Below are positions 28,568-36,778 of a stretch of 64,000 nt of DNA, piece by piece. The translations under genes were made by a program, and so were the position numbers. Position 1 is the stretch's first letter. Each line of letters opens with the position of its first letter. The DNA comes from JBHOQX01 sp042408595. GTDB lineage: Bacteria > Chloroflexota > Chloroflexia > Chloroflexales > Roseiflexaceae. The DNA is taken from positions 62,001 to 126,000 of the forward strand of contig JBHOQX010000005.1 in NCBI GenBank assembly GCA_042408595.1, written 5' to 3'. The notes beneath the pieces were generated by a model. That model made no database searches. It saw nothing but the letters and a program-made list of their open reading frames with translations, and was not told the origin of the DNA.

Positions 28568-29524
28568 TTGTCCACCATACCCACTACCAGCGCGGTGCAG
28601 GAGCTAGCCGGGCGCATCGCCGCGAACGTCGGACGGGTGATCGTCGGCAAGGAGCAGACCGTCGAACTGCTGCTCGTTGCGCTGCTGTGCGAGGGGCATG
28701 TGCTGCTTGAAGATGTGCCCGGCACCGGCAAGACGACCCTCGCCCGCGCGCTGGCCCGCTCGCTCGACGTGCCGTTCCACCGCATCCAGTTCACCCCCGA
28801 CCTGCTGCCGACCGATGTCACCGGGCTGACGTTCTACAACCAACAGGCCGGCGCGTTCCGGTTCCGCCCCGGCCCGATCTTCACCAGCGTGTTGCTGGCC
28901 GACGAGATCAACCGCGCCACGCCCCGCACCCAGAGCGCGCTGCTTGAGGCCATGCAGGAGCGCACCGTCACGCTGGACGGCGAAACCCGCCCGCTGCCGC
29001 GCCCGTTTCTTGTGCTGGCGACGCAGAACCCGGTGGAGCTTGAAGGCACCTTTCCGCTCCCGGAGGCCCAGCTTGATCGCTTCATGCTCCGCCTCGAGGT
29101 CGGCTACCCGGCGCTCGATGAGGAAGTGGCGATCCTCGACCGCTACGAGCGCGACGAGCCGCTGGCGGATCTGGCGTCGGTCGCCACGGCGGCGGATGTG
29201 CTGGCGATGCAGCAGGCCGTGCGCAGCGTGCATGTCGCGCCGGAGGTGCGGCGCTATATCGTCGAGCTGGTGCGCGCCACCCGCGCCAGCGACGATGTGC
29301 AGCTCGGTGCGTCGCCGCGGGCCTCGCTGGCGCTGCAGCGCGGCGCGCAGGCGCTGGCCGCCCTGCGCGGCCGCGACTATGTCGCCCCGGACGATGTAAA
29401 GGGGCTGGCCGCGCCGGTGCTGGCGCACCGCCTGATCCTGCATGCCGAGTCGCGCCTGCGCGGCCGCTCCGCGGCCGAGGTCGTCCGCGGGCTGGTGGCC
29501 AGGGTGGCCGTACCCGTCGAGTAA
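28568..29524 (+). CDS. MoxR-family AAA+ ATPase
   Basis: 318 aa from TTG 28568 (GGTGGGGAG upstream), 15 bp after the ATL gene. AAA+ motifs: Walker A LEDVPGTGKTTLARA, Walker B VLLADEINR, sensor region LATQNPVELEGTFPLPEAQLDRF, and a C-terminal helical lid. MoxR ATPases act as chaperones in complex maturation together with DUF58/VWA proteins. The next gene encodes a DUF58 protein, the usual pair. Confidence 0.93.
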   Translation: MSTIPTTSAVQELAGRIAANVGRVIVGKEQTVELLLVALLCEGHVLLEDVPGTGKTTLARALARSLDVPFHRIQFTPDLLPTDVTGLTFYNQQAGAFRFRPGPIFTSVLLADEINRATPRTQSALLEAMQERTVTLDGETRPLPRPFLVLATQNPVELEGTFPLPEAQLDRFMLRLEVGYPALDEEVAILDRYERDEPLADLASVATAADVLAMQQAVRSVHVAPEVRRYIVELVRATRASDDVQLGASPRASLALQRGAQALAALRGRDYVAPDDVKGLAAPVLAHRLILHAESRLRGRSAAEVVRGLVARVAVPVE

Positions 29525-29680
29525 GCTCGAGGCTCGGCGTTCGACACGCAGTGTTGAGGCGCGGCGGTCGGAGATGCGCGATGGTGTGGCGATCGCCTCG
29601 ACCCGCCGCGCTTGATGTGATTGTACACAATCGATCTACGCCAGAGCTCTGGCCTTCGCGCTTTGCGCTCTCCACTCGCC

Positions 29681-30892
29681 ATGCTTCGCCCGAACACCAT
29701 CTATGGCCTGTCGACCATCCTGCTATGCGCGCTGCTCTTCGGGCTGTACCCGCTGGCGCTGATCTGCGCGGTGCTGCTGTTGAGCGCCGGGATCGCCTGG
29801 CTCTGGAACCGCTGGGCGCTCGCGCGGGTGACGTACGAGCGCGAGCTCGACCGGCGGCGCGCCTTTCCCGGCGATGAGATCGCGCTGGTGCTGCGCGTGG
29901 CGAACCGCAAGCCGCTGCCGCTCGTCGCGCTGGAAGTGCGCGAGACCGTGCCGCCGGGGCTGGAGGTCATCGGCGAGCGGCTCCAGCCGGATATGAACGG
30001 CCGGCTCACGCTGCGCCGCACCACCAGCATGCGCTGGTACGAGGCGGTCGTCTGGCGCTACCGGGTGCGCCCGCTCAAACGCGGGGCGTACCGCCTCGGT
30101 CCGGTGCAGCTCGAGGCCGGCGACCCGTTCGGTTTCTACAGCACGACGCTCCGTGTGCCGGCCCAGAGCAGCCTGCTCGTCTACCCGCGCCCGCTGCCGC
30201 TCGAGGCGCTCGGGCTACGCCCGCGCCACCCGCTCGGCGACCTGCGGGCGCGCCAGCTCATCCGCGACCCGTTGCGCACCGTCGGCGTGCGCGACTACCA
30301 CCCAGACGACCCGCTGAAGGATGTGCACTGGACCGCGACAGCGCGCGTCGGCACGCTCCAGACCAGGGTGTACGAGACGACTACCGCGCTAGACGTGGCG
30401 ATCTTTCTCGACCTCGACAGTTTCGAGCACTACTGGCACGGCATCGACGAGGATCTGGTCGAGCGGCTGATCAGCGCGGCGGCGGCGGTGGCGCAGGCCG
30501 GCGCGGAGGAGGGCTACGCCGTCGGGCTGTATGCCAACGGCGCGCCAGCCGAGTACGAGCAGATCGCGCGGCTGCCGCCGGCCCGCAGCGCCGCCCAGCT
30601 CGACCGAATCATGGAGATGCTGGCGCGGCTGACGCCGTACTCGGTGACATCGATCGCGCGGGTGCTGCAGGCCAGCGCCGGGGATGTGCCGTGGGGCGCG
30701 ACCATCCTGCTGATCAGCGCCGTACCCGCCGAGGCGACACGCGCCGCCCTGCTGCGGCTGCGCGAGGCGGGCCGCACCATCGTGTGGCTGTTTCTGGGCG
30801 AGGGCCCGCCGCCGGAGGTGCCCGGCGTGCTGGTGCGACACGCCCCGGCGAGCGCCGGGTTCAGGGGCCGCGCCGGGCGGGTGAGCGGGTAA
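29681..30892 (+). CDS. DUF58-domain membrane protein, MoxR partner
   Basis: 403 aa from ATG 29681 (MLRPNTIYGLSTILLCALLFG). Two N-terminal TM helices are followed by a beta-rich segment (LVLRVANRKPLPLVALEVRETVPPGLEV) and the DUF58 motif RDYHPDDPLKDVHWTATARVGTLQTRVYETT, then a VWA-like region with FLDLDSFEHYW. The 156-bp gap after moxR holds a dyad, GATTGT-AC-ACAATC (29619-29632). The transglutaminase-like gene that often follows is absent. Confidence 0.9.
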   Translation: MLRPNTIYGLSTILLCALLFGLYPLALICAVLLLSAGIAWLWNRWALARVTYERELDRRRAFPGDEIALVLRVANRKPLPLVALEVRETVPPGLEVIGERLQPDMNGRLTLRRTTSMRWYEAVVWRYRVRPLKRGAYRLGPVQLEAGDPFGFYSTTLRVPAQSSLLVYPRPLPLEALGLRPRHPLGDLRARQLIRDPLRTVGVRDYHPDDPLKDVHWTATARVGTLQTRVYETTTALDVAIFLDLDSFEHYWHGIDEDLVERLISAAAAVAQAGAEEGYAVGLYANGAPAEYEQIARLPPARSAAQLDRIMEMLARLTPYSVTSIARVLQASAGDVPWGATILLISAVPAEATRAALLRLREAGRTIVWLFLGEGPPPEVPGVLVRHAPASAGFRGRAGRVSG

Positions 30893-30946
30893 CGGCCAAA
30901 GGGCGGGATTCCGTGCGGTGACCGATATCTGGACGATCACAGAGCG

Positions 30947-30996
30947 GGGACAAGCGATGGAGCGATGATACAGCGCTTCTCAAGCGCCTCTGTCCC
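30947..30996. terminator. Nested stem-loop between convergent genes
   Basis: GGGACA (30947-30952) pairs with TGTCCC (30991-30996) around an inner hairpin GCGCTT-CTC-AAGCGC (30973-30987), between the DUF58 gene and the convergent small membrane-protein gene. Confidence 0.4.
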
Positions 30997-31007
30997 ATCC
31001 TCGGTGC

Positions 31008-31343
31008 TCATTCCTCGTGCCGTTCCCGCCGGTCGCGCCACGCCCGCATCTCGGCGTCGAACGCGGCGCGGCCACGGCGAAACTCGCCGGCGATCAACGC
31101 CAAGACAAGGAGGTACGCCGCTGCCAGGAGCAACAGCGCCCCCGCGCCGAGCAGCAGCCACTGCACGACGCCGGGGGGCGCGCCGGTCGCGGCGTAGGCG
31201 CTGTACCCGCCGAACGCGAGCAGCCCGCCGGCCGCCGCCCCGAACGCCCGGCGGCGGTTCGGCCCCGCGGCGGCGCGCGCCTGCCACGCCAGCAGCCCGG
31301 CCAGCAGCAGCGCCGCCGCGGCGCGGAGCAGATCGTGATTCAT
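31008..31343 (-). CDS. Small hypothetical membrane protein
   Basis: 111 aa from ATG 31343 (MNHDLLRAAAALLLAGLLAWQARAAAG). About three hydrophobic segments (near 7-25, 33-50 and 57-83) and a charged C-terminal tail (RGRAAFDAEMRAWRDRRERHEE). No family recognised. Convergent with the MoxR/DUF58 genes and downstream of metG on the same strand, from which a long hairpin separates it. Confidence 0.55.
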   Translation of the reverse strand: MNHDLLRAAAALLLAGLLAWQARAAAGPNRRRAFGAAAGGLLAFGGYSAYAATGAPPGVVQWLLLGAGALLLLAAAYLLVLALIAGEFRRGRAAFDAEMRAWRDRRERHEE

Positions 31344-31379
31344 CGGTCGCCTTCGTTCTTTGACACGACTGACGCGGTG

Positions 31380-31416
31380 GGGAGGCGTGGAGGAGCGCAG
31401 GCCCTCCACGCCTCCC
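31380..31416. repeat. Perfect 14-bp-arm hairpin downstream of metG
   Basis: GGGAGGCGTGGAGG (31380-31393) and CCTCCACGCCTCCC (31403-31416), 9-nt loop. It sits between the metG stop and the small membrane-protein start; it may end metG transcription. It belongs with the GGGAGGCG dispersed palindromes. Confidence 0.6.
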
Positions 31417-31552
31417 ACGGCGCGGACGACCACGGAAATCCTGTCTTTGACACGATGCTACGATGGCCTGATGGATAACATCAGACTAATGATCTGCCTA
31501 CGGCGTTTTCTGAGCGATGTTCATCCTATCATCGTGTCATTGTGTCATCGTG

Positions 31553-33313
31553 TCACGACCGCAGGCGCGCCAGCTCCTCGTCCACCACGCGCTCATCCAG
31601 CTTGCGGAAGAGCGGTACGGGCCCGTGGAGCGGTTGTCCGATCGGCAGCCGGCTCGGCGACCAGCCGCCCCCCGGATACGCACCGGTGAGCACCAGCCGC
31701 ACCGTGCCGTCCGGCGCGGTCGCCTCGTCGATCACCGGCTGGGCCGCGATCTCGCCGGCGTAGCCGAGCAGCCGGTGCAGCTCCTGGCTGCTGTGCGGCA
31801 GAAACGGCAGGAACAGCGTTTTCAGGCTGTCCACCACTCGTAGCCCGACGAAGATCACCGTCGCCGCCCGCTCGGGGTCGGTCTTCACCAGCTTCCACGG
31901 CTCCTGCTCGCTGATATACTGGTTGGCGCGTTGCGCCAGCACCAGCACCTCCTGGAGCCCCTGCTTCAGCTTCACCGCGTCCAGCAGCCCACCCACAGCG
32001 GTGAACGCTTCCTCGGCGGCGGCCAGCAGCGCGCGGTCGCCCGGCAATAGGTCGCCCGGCGCCGGCACCGCGCCGAAGGTGCGGTGGGCGATGTTCAGCA
32101 CACGGTTCGCCAGGTTGCCCCAGGTCGCCACCAACTCGTCGTTGTTGCGCCGCACGAACTCGGCCCACGACCAGTTCGTGTCGCGCCCCTCCGGCGCGTT
32201 CGCCGCCAGGTAGTAGCGGAGCTGATCCGGCTGGTAGCGCGTCTCGACATCCGGCATCCAGATCGCCCAGTTGCGGCTGGTGCTGATCTTGTCGCCCTCC
32301 AGGTTCATGAACTCGTTCGCCGGCACGTCGTATGGCAGCGTCAGCCCGCCATAGCCGAGCAGCATCGCCGGCCAGATGATCGTGTGGAACGGGATGTTGT
32401 CCTTGCCGATGAACTGGTACAGTTTGGCCGGCGCGCTGCCATCCGGGCGCAGCGCCCACCACTCCCGCCAGGCATCCGGCCGGCCGGCGCGCTGCGCCCA
32501 CTCGACCGACGCCGAGACGTAGCCGATCACCGCGTCGAACCAGACGTAGATGCGTTTGTCGCGGAACGCCGAGTCGTCGGTCGGCACCGGCACGCCCCAC
32601 TCCAGGTCGCGGGTGATCGCCCGGCCGCGCAGCCCCTCGCGCAGCCAGTTCTGGGTGAACTGCACGGTGTTGGGCCGCCAGTACGAGCGGTCGACGCTGT
32701 CGAGCCAGGCGCGGAGCTGCGGCTCCAGCTTCGCCAGGTCGAGAAAGAAGTGCTCGGTATCGCGGAAGGTCACCGGCGCGCCGTCGAGCGTGGCGCGCGG
32801 GGCGATCAGCTGCTGCGGGTCGAGCAGCTTGCCACAGTTGTCGCATTGGTCGCCGCGGGCGCGCGGAAAGCCGCAGTGCGGGCAGGTCCCCTCGACGAAA
32901 CGGTCCGGCAGGAAGCGGCCGAGCGTCTCGGAGTACGAGCCGATCATCGTCTCCCGGTAGATGTAGCCGTGGCGCTGAAGCGTCAGAAAGAAGTCGGTCG
33001 TCACGGCGTAGTGATTGTCGGTGTAGGTCTGTGTGAAGAGGTCGAACGTGATGCCGAGCGCCTGGAAGGTACGCAGGAAGGTCGGGTGGTAGCGCCGGAT
33101 GACCTCCTGCGGCGTGACGCCCTCCTTCTCGGCGGCCAGGGTGATCGGTGTCCCGTGGCAATCGGAGCCGGAGACCATCAGGACGTTGTTGCCCTTCAGG
33201 CGCTGGTAGCGAGCGAAGATATCGGCGGGCAGGTAGGCCCCGGCGATATGGCCGACATGAAACGGGCCGTTGGCGTAGGGCCAGGCGACCCCGATCAGAA
33301 TATTCTCAGGCAC
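31553..33313 (-). CDS. metG: Methionyl-tRNA synthetase
   Basis: 586 aa class I synthetase charging tRNA-Met, from GTG 33313 (GAGGAG upstream). HIGH is HVGH in AWPYANGPFHVGHIAGAYLPAD; KMSKS is degenerate (LEGDKISTSRNW). One zinc knuckle is present (CPHCGFPRARGDQCDNCG). The anticodon-binding helical domain follows (NLANRVLNIAHRTFG). It lacks the C-terminal tRNA-binding dimerisation domain of the E. coli protein, as many short MetGs do. Confidence 0.96.
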   Translation of the reverse strand: MPENILIGVAWPYANGPFHVGHIAGAYLPADIFARYQRLKGNNVLMVSGSDCHGTPITLAAEKEGVTPQEVIRRYHPTFLRTFQALGITFDLFTQTYTDNHYAVTTDFFLTLQRHGYIYRETMIGSYSETLGRFLPDRFVEGTCPHCGFPRARGDQCDNCGKLLDPQQLIAPRATLDGAPVTFRDTEHFFLDLAKLEPQLRAWLDSVDRSYWRPNTVQFTQNWLREGLRGRAITRDLEWGVPVPTDDSAFRDKRIYVWFDAVIGYVSASVEWAQRAGRPDAWREWWALRPDGSAPAKLYQFIGKDNIPFHTIIWPAMLLGYGGLTLPYDVPANEFMNLEGDKISTSRNWAIWMPDVETRYQPDQLRYYLAANAPEGRDTNWSWAEFVRRNNDELVATWGNLANRVLNIAHRTFGAVPAPGDLLPGDRALLAAAEEAFTAVGGLLDAVKLKQGLQEVLVLAQRANQYISEQEPWKLVKTDPERAATVIFVGLRVVDSLKTLFLPFLPHSSQELHRLLGYAGEIAAQPVIDEATAPDGTVRLVLTGAYPGGGWSPSRLPIGQPLHGPVPLFRKLDERVVDEELARLRS

Positions 33314-33344
33314 GGTAGCTCTCCTCAGGTAGATGGCTGGCTAC

Positions 33345-33373
33345 AGCATAGCGCAAGCGCCCCGAACGTGCAA
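33345..33373 (-). promoter_or_regulatory. Sigma70-like promoter of metG
   Basis: Minus-strand TTGCAC (33368-33373), 17-nt spacer, TATGCT (33345-33350), 32 bp before the GTG start. No T-box motif was seen. Confidence 0.5.
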
Positions 33374-33515
33374 AAGGCGTCCGGTCACCTCGGGCCGTCG
33401 CCATCCGGCGTGCCGCAAAGGGCGCCCGGCCGGGCGTGGCAGCCCGAAGGGCTTGGGAACATCGCCGAACGCTTCAGTGTGCGCACGCGGGCGGCTATCG
33501 CGGAGAGAAGATGCG

Positions 33516-33533
33516 TGGCGGCCTAGGCCGCCA
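33516..33533. repeat. 18-bp perfect palindrome in the 376-bp gap upstream of metG
   Basis: TGGCGGCCTAGGCCGCCA. Apart from the metG promoter, this is the only clear structure I see in 33314-33689. It resembles the GGCGGGC-CTAA-GCCCGCC hairpin at 48503. Confidence 0.5.
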
Positions 33534-33689
33534 TGAAGCCGCGGGGGTTGAGGAGCAGCCCGGCCCAGCGCCATGCGGGAAGCGGCCGGTTGTTGCAGAA
33601 GTCGGTCATGCGATCAACCATGCGGTGAATGGAGATGGTGACGAGCGGCGAACGCCCCTGGCGCCTGTCACTCGTCACGCATCGCCTGG

Positions 33690-33800
33690 CTAGCGCCCCT
33701 GGTGGCGCGGCTGCCGCCGCACCACGGTGCTCTGTTTGGCGGCGAACTGCGCCTTGGAGACGAACTTGCCGCCCTGCCCGGATGTGCCTTTCTTCGCCAT
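33690..33800 (-). CDS. Small basic protein, 36 aa
   Basis: ATG 33800 is preceded by AAGGAGGGA at good spacing, on the minus strand. The product (MAKKGTSGQGGKFVSKAQFAAKQ, then RRQPRHQGR at the end) is very basic and Gly/Lys/Gln-rich, without a hydrophobic stretch. No family recognised. The longer frame that includes it has no other plausible start. The strong ribosome site is the main support. Confidence 0.45.
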   Translation of the reverse strand: MAKKGTSGQGGKFVSKAQFAAKQSTVVRRQPRHQGR

Positions 33801-33951
33801 GGCGATCCCTCCTTCGTTCGCGCCCGATCCAGGGAGCGCGTCGGTTTCCCGGAGGGCCGCAAGCCCTTCGGATCGCTCGCCCTGCATCGGGGCGCCAGCC
33901 GACGTGAGCGTCGCTCCTGCGGCGGCCGCTCGCGGCCCGTGGCGAACAGAA

Positions 33952-33979
33952 AGGCCGTGAGCGGTGTCACCCACGGCCT
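33952..33979 (-). terminator. Intrinsic terminator candidate after a micro-ORF
   Basis: AGGCCGTG and CACGGCCT (8 pairs) flank a 12-nt loop. On the minus strand it is followed by TTTCTGTT, and it lies 24 nt downstream of the 33-aa ORF. Confidence 0.5.
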
Positions 33980-34002
33980 GAGGAATCGCGTGTCGGTCGA
34001 GC

Positions 34003-34104
34003 CTACCCTGGCGACACCTCCGCAGTGGGCATGATGCGGCGCATGGCCCGCACGCGCATCGCGCGGGGCCGCAGCACCATCATCATGTCGCGCAGGTTGA
34101 TCAT
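34003..34104 (-). CDS. Possible 33-aa micro-protein or leader peptide
   Basis: ATG 34104 to TAG 34003, product MINLRDMMMVLRPRAM... with eight Met and many Arg. GGAG lies about 12 nt upstream and a terminator-like hairpin follows, as expected for a short independent transcript or an attenuator leader. It lies between the divergent nfo and the 36-aa gene. No homologue recognised. The rest of 33801-34237 (GGAGGGCCGCAAG-type repeat, nfo -10 TATAAT at 34199-34204) holds no other gene. Confidence 0.3.
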   Translation of the reverse strand: MINLRDMMMVLRPRAMRVRAMRRIMPTAEVSPG

Positions 34105-34237
34105 CGTTGCTCAGGCTCCAGCCGGCCAATCGAGTCGTGCCGATAGGATACCATGCCGCCCACGCGGCGTCAATCGGTCGTTAGGCCGAGTTCTCGGGTA
34201 TAATGCCCTCCGATTCCGCCGGACGAAGGAAGGGGCC

Positions 34238-35101
34238 ATGAAATTCGGCGCGCACATGTCGATCGCTGGCGGGTTGCACCGGGCCTTCGCCCACGGCGAG
34301 CGGGCCGGCTGCGACACGCTCCAGATCTTCAGCAAGAACCAGCAGCAGTGGCGCGCCCGCCCGCTCGCCGCCGAGGAGATCGCGCAGTTCCAGGCCGAGC
34401 AGGCGCGCACCGGTATCCGCCCGGTCGTCGTCCACGATTCCTACCTGATCAACCTGGCCTCGCCGGACGACGCGCTCTGGGAGAAGTCGGTCGCCGCTTT
34501 CGCGGAAGAGCTGGAGCGCGCCGCCGCGCTCGGCTGCCCGTTCCTCGTGACCCACCCCGGCGCGCACATGGGCGCCGGCGAGGAGGCCGGCCTGCGGCGC
34601 GTCGCCGCGGCGCTGAACCGGTTGTTCGCGGCGGGCGCGGGCGCCGGCGTGACCGTGCTGCTCGAAAATACCGCCGGCCAGGGCAGCTCGCTCGGCGCGA
34701 GCTTCGCGCACCTGGCCCGCCTGCTCGAACTGTCGGCCTTCCCGGAGCGCCTGGGCATCTGCATCGACACCTGCCACCTGCTGGCCGCCGGCTACGACTT
34801 CCGCACGCCCGAGACCTATGCCGCGACCTTCGGCGAGCTCGACCGGCTGGTCGGCCTCGACCGCGTCAAGGTCTTCCACCTCAACGACTCGCAGCGCGAC
34901 CTCGGCGCGCGGGTGGATCGGCACGCCCACATCGGCGAGGGCTTCGTCGGGCTGGAGGGGTTTCGCCTGCTGGTCAACGACCCGCGCTTCGCCGGCGCGC
35001 CGATGATCCTCGAAACCCCCAAGGGCGACGACCTGGCCGAGGATATCGCCAACCTGGCCAGGCTGCGCGGGCTGGTCGGCGGGGGTGGCGTGACACGATG
35101 A
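34238..35101 (+). CDS. nfo: Endonuclease IV (AP endonuclease)
   Basis: 287 aa from ATG 34238 after GGAAGG. It cleaves DNA at abasic sites in base-excision repair with a three-metal TIM barrel. Signatures: MKFGAHMSIAGG, LQIFSKNQQQW, VHDSYLINLASP, THPGAHMGAG, LLENTAGQGSS, GICIDTCHLLAAGYD, VFHLNDSQRDLGARVDRHAHIGEG and MILETPKGDD. Full length. The 3' end runs into a TGACAC-type simple repeat. Confidence 0.96.
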   Translation: MKFGAHMSIAGGLHRAFAHGERAGCDTLQIFSKNQQQWRARPLAAEEIAQFQAEQARTGIRPVVVHDSYLINLASPDDALWEKSVAAFAEELERAAALGCPFLVTHPGAHMGAGEEAGLRRVAAALNRLFAAGAGAGVTVLLENTAGQGSSLGASFAHLARLLELSAFPERLGICIDTCHLLAAGYDFRTPETYAATFGELDRLVGLDRVKVFHLNDSQRDLGARVDRHAHIGEGFVGLEGFRLLVNDPRFAGAPMILETPKGDDLAEDIANLARLRGLVGGGGVTR

Positions 35102-35111
35102 CACAATGACA
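35091..35111 (+). repeat. 21-bp TGACAC-type element, copy 1 (nfo 3' end)
   Basis: Begins TGACACGATGAC and overlaps the nfo stop codon. An identical 21-mer lies at 31535-31555 on the minus strand, over the metG stop. It is followed here by GGGTGACA repeats. Confidence 0.6.
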
Positions 35112-35150
35112 GGGTGACAGGGTGACAGGGCGTCGATTTCCTACCGTCTG

Positions 35151-35222
35151 CCATCCGCCCGTCTGCCCATCTGCCCATCCGCCCGTCTGTCTGTCTGACC
35201 GTCTGCCCGCCTGCCCGCCTCG
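35151..35222. repeat. Degenerate 8-bp tandem repeat, nine units
   Basis: Units of the type CCRTCYGC (CCATCCGC, CCGTCTGC, CCATCTGC...) repeated about nine times upstream of the M24 peptidase gene. Low-complexity pyrimidine-rich tract that could vary in copy number by slippage. Confidence 0.7.
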
Positions 35223-35273
35223 CCTGTGGTACCATACCCCGTGACCCCAACCTGCCACCGGAAGGAGCGATAC

Positions 35274-36530
35274 GTGAAGAGCGACCTTGACCGCCTGATG
35301 GGCGAGCGCAACCTCGATTGGATCGTCGTCGAGGGGCCGGACGGCCTGGGCAGCGCCAACCCCTATTTCAACTGGTTCGTGCGCGGGCAGCAACTGACCG
35401 GCCTGGTGCTGAAGCGCCGCGGCGCGCCGGCGATCCTGCTGCACAGCGCCTGGGAGGAGAACCAGGCCCGCGAGACCGGTCTGGATCTGATCCCATTCAG
35501 CCGCTGGAATCTGCGCGACATCCTCAACGCCGCACCGAGCCGCTTCGACGGCCTGGTCGAGTACCGCCGCCAGATCTTCGCCGACCTGGGCGTGGGCGGC
35601 CGGGTCGGGATCTACGGCACGGTCAGCGCCGGGCCGCACTTCGCGCTGATGACGGCCCTGGCCCAGCGCATGCCGGGCCTGGAGATCGTCGCCGAGCACG
35701 AGAAGGATGTCATCTCGCAGGCCCTGCTGACCAAAGACCCGGAGGAGGTCGAGCTGCTGCGCGATGTCGGGCGGAAGGCCGCCGCCGTGGTGCAGGCGGT
35801 CGTCGACTACCTCAAGACGGGCCGCCCGGCGGACGGCGGGCTGACGGATGCCGATGGCCGCCCGATGACGCTCGGCGATGTCCATGCGCTCATCCGGCGC
35901 GAGAGCGCGGCGCAGGGGCTGGAGAACCCGCAGGGCTTCATTTTCGCGCAGGGGCGCGACGCGGGCCTGCCGCACGCCCATGGCGATCCTTCCGAGCCGC
36001 TGCGCCTCGGCGCGGCGATCGTGTTCGACTTCTACCCGCGCGCCGCCGGCGGCGGCTATTATCACGACATGACCCGCACCTTCGCCATCGGCTACGCGCC
36101 GCCGGAGCTGCAACGGCTCTACGATGATGTGCGCGGCGCGTTCGAGCACGTCGTCGCCGAGTTCGAGCCGGGCGCGCCGACCAAAGTCTATCAAGACATG
36201 ACCTGCGCCTACTTCGAGGCGCGCGGCCACGAAACCATCGGCAGCAAATACCCGATCGAGGCGGGCTACATCCACTCGCTCGGCCACGGCATCGGCCTGG
36301 AGGTGCACGAGGACTTCGGCTTCCCCGCGCTCCAGGACCGCGGCGATACGCTCGTGCCGGGCGCAGTCTTCACCGTCGAGCCGGGCCTGTACTACCCGGA
36401 GCGTGGCCTGGGCGTGCGGATCGAAGACACATTCTATTTGCGTCCAGACGGCACATTCGAGAGCCTGACGCCGTTTCCGAAGGACCTGGTGATCCCGGTG
36501 GGGGGCGGAGGGCCGCAAGAAACTGTCTGA
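35274..36530 (+). CDS. M24-family metallopeptidase (Xaa-Pro aminopeptidase-like)
   Basis: 418 aa from GTG 35274, with GGAAGGAG upstream. The N-terminal creatinase-like domain (about 1-165) is followed by a pita-bread catalytic domain with all five metal ligands in order: VFDFYPRAAGG.YYHDMTRTF (two Asp), HSLGHGIGLEVHE (His), FTVEPGLYYPE (Glu) and VRIEDTFYL (Glu). Substrate (Xaa-Pro peptides or a related amide) is inferred from the family. Cytoplasmic. The LarA-like gene follows after 248 bp of repeat-like sequence. Confidence 0.9.
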   Translation: MKSDLDRLMGERNLDWIVVEGPDGLGSANPYFNWFVRGQQLTGLVLKRRGAPAILLHSAWEENQARETGLDLIPFSRWNLRDILNAAPSRFDGLVEYRRQIFADLGVGGRVGIYGTVSAGPHFALMTALAQRMPGLEIVAEHEKDVISQALLTKDPEEVELLRDVGRKAAAVVQAVVDYLKTGRPADGGLTDADGRPMTLGDVHALIRRESAAQGLENPQGFIFAQGRDAGLPHAHGDPSEPLRLGAAIVFDFYPRAAGGGYYHDMTRTFAIGYAPPELQRLYDDVRGAFEHVVAEFEPGAPTKVYQDMTCAYFEARGHETIGSKYPIEAGYIHSLGHGIGLEVHEDFGFPALQDRGDTLVPGAVFTVEPGLYYPERGLGVRIEDTFYLRPDGTFESLTPFPKDLVIPVGGGGPQETV

Positions 36531-36778
36531 AACGCTCCCAGCGAGAGAGGTGGGGGCCGCAGGCTTTGGGGTAGATCTTTCTGCGAGCGGCGCCAGCCGC
36601 CCGTGACCCTCCCCGATGTGCGGAGAGTCGCCAGGGGATGCGGCCGTACTGGCGCCCGGCAATCGCCAAAACACTGCCCCGAACGGGCGGCGGGCGCTGT
36701 ATGGCTGTACCTGCGGCTCAGGTACGGCCTGCGTGCGTCCACGGTCCATCGTCCTTCGTCGCGCTACAGGAGGCCGCG

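Noticed and set aside
33314..33689. Possible tRNA or T-box leader upstream of metG
   Set aside because: No TTCGA-type T-loop, no cloverleaf and no T-box core could be found.
35151..35222. CRISPR-like array
   Set aside because: Period is 8 bp with no spacers; it is a simple tandem repeat.
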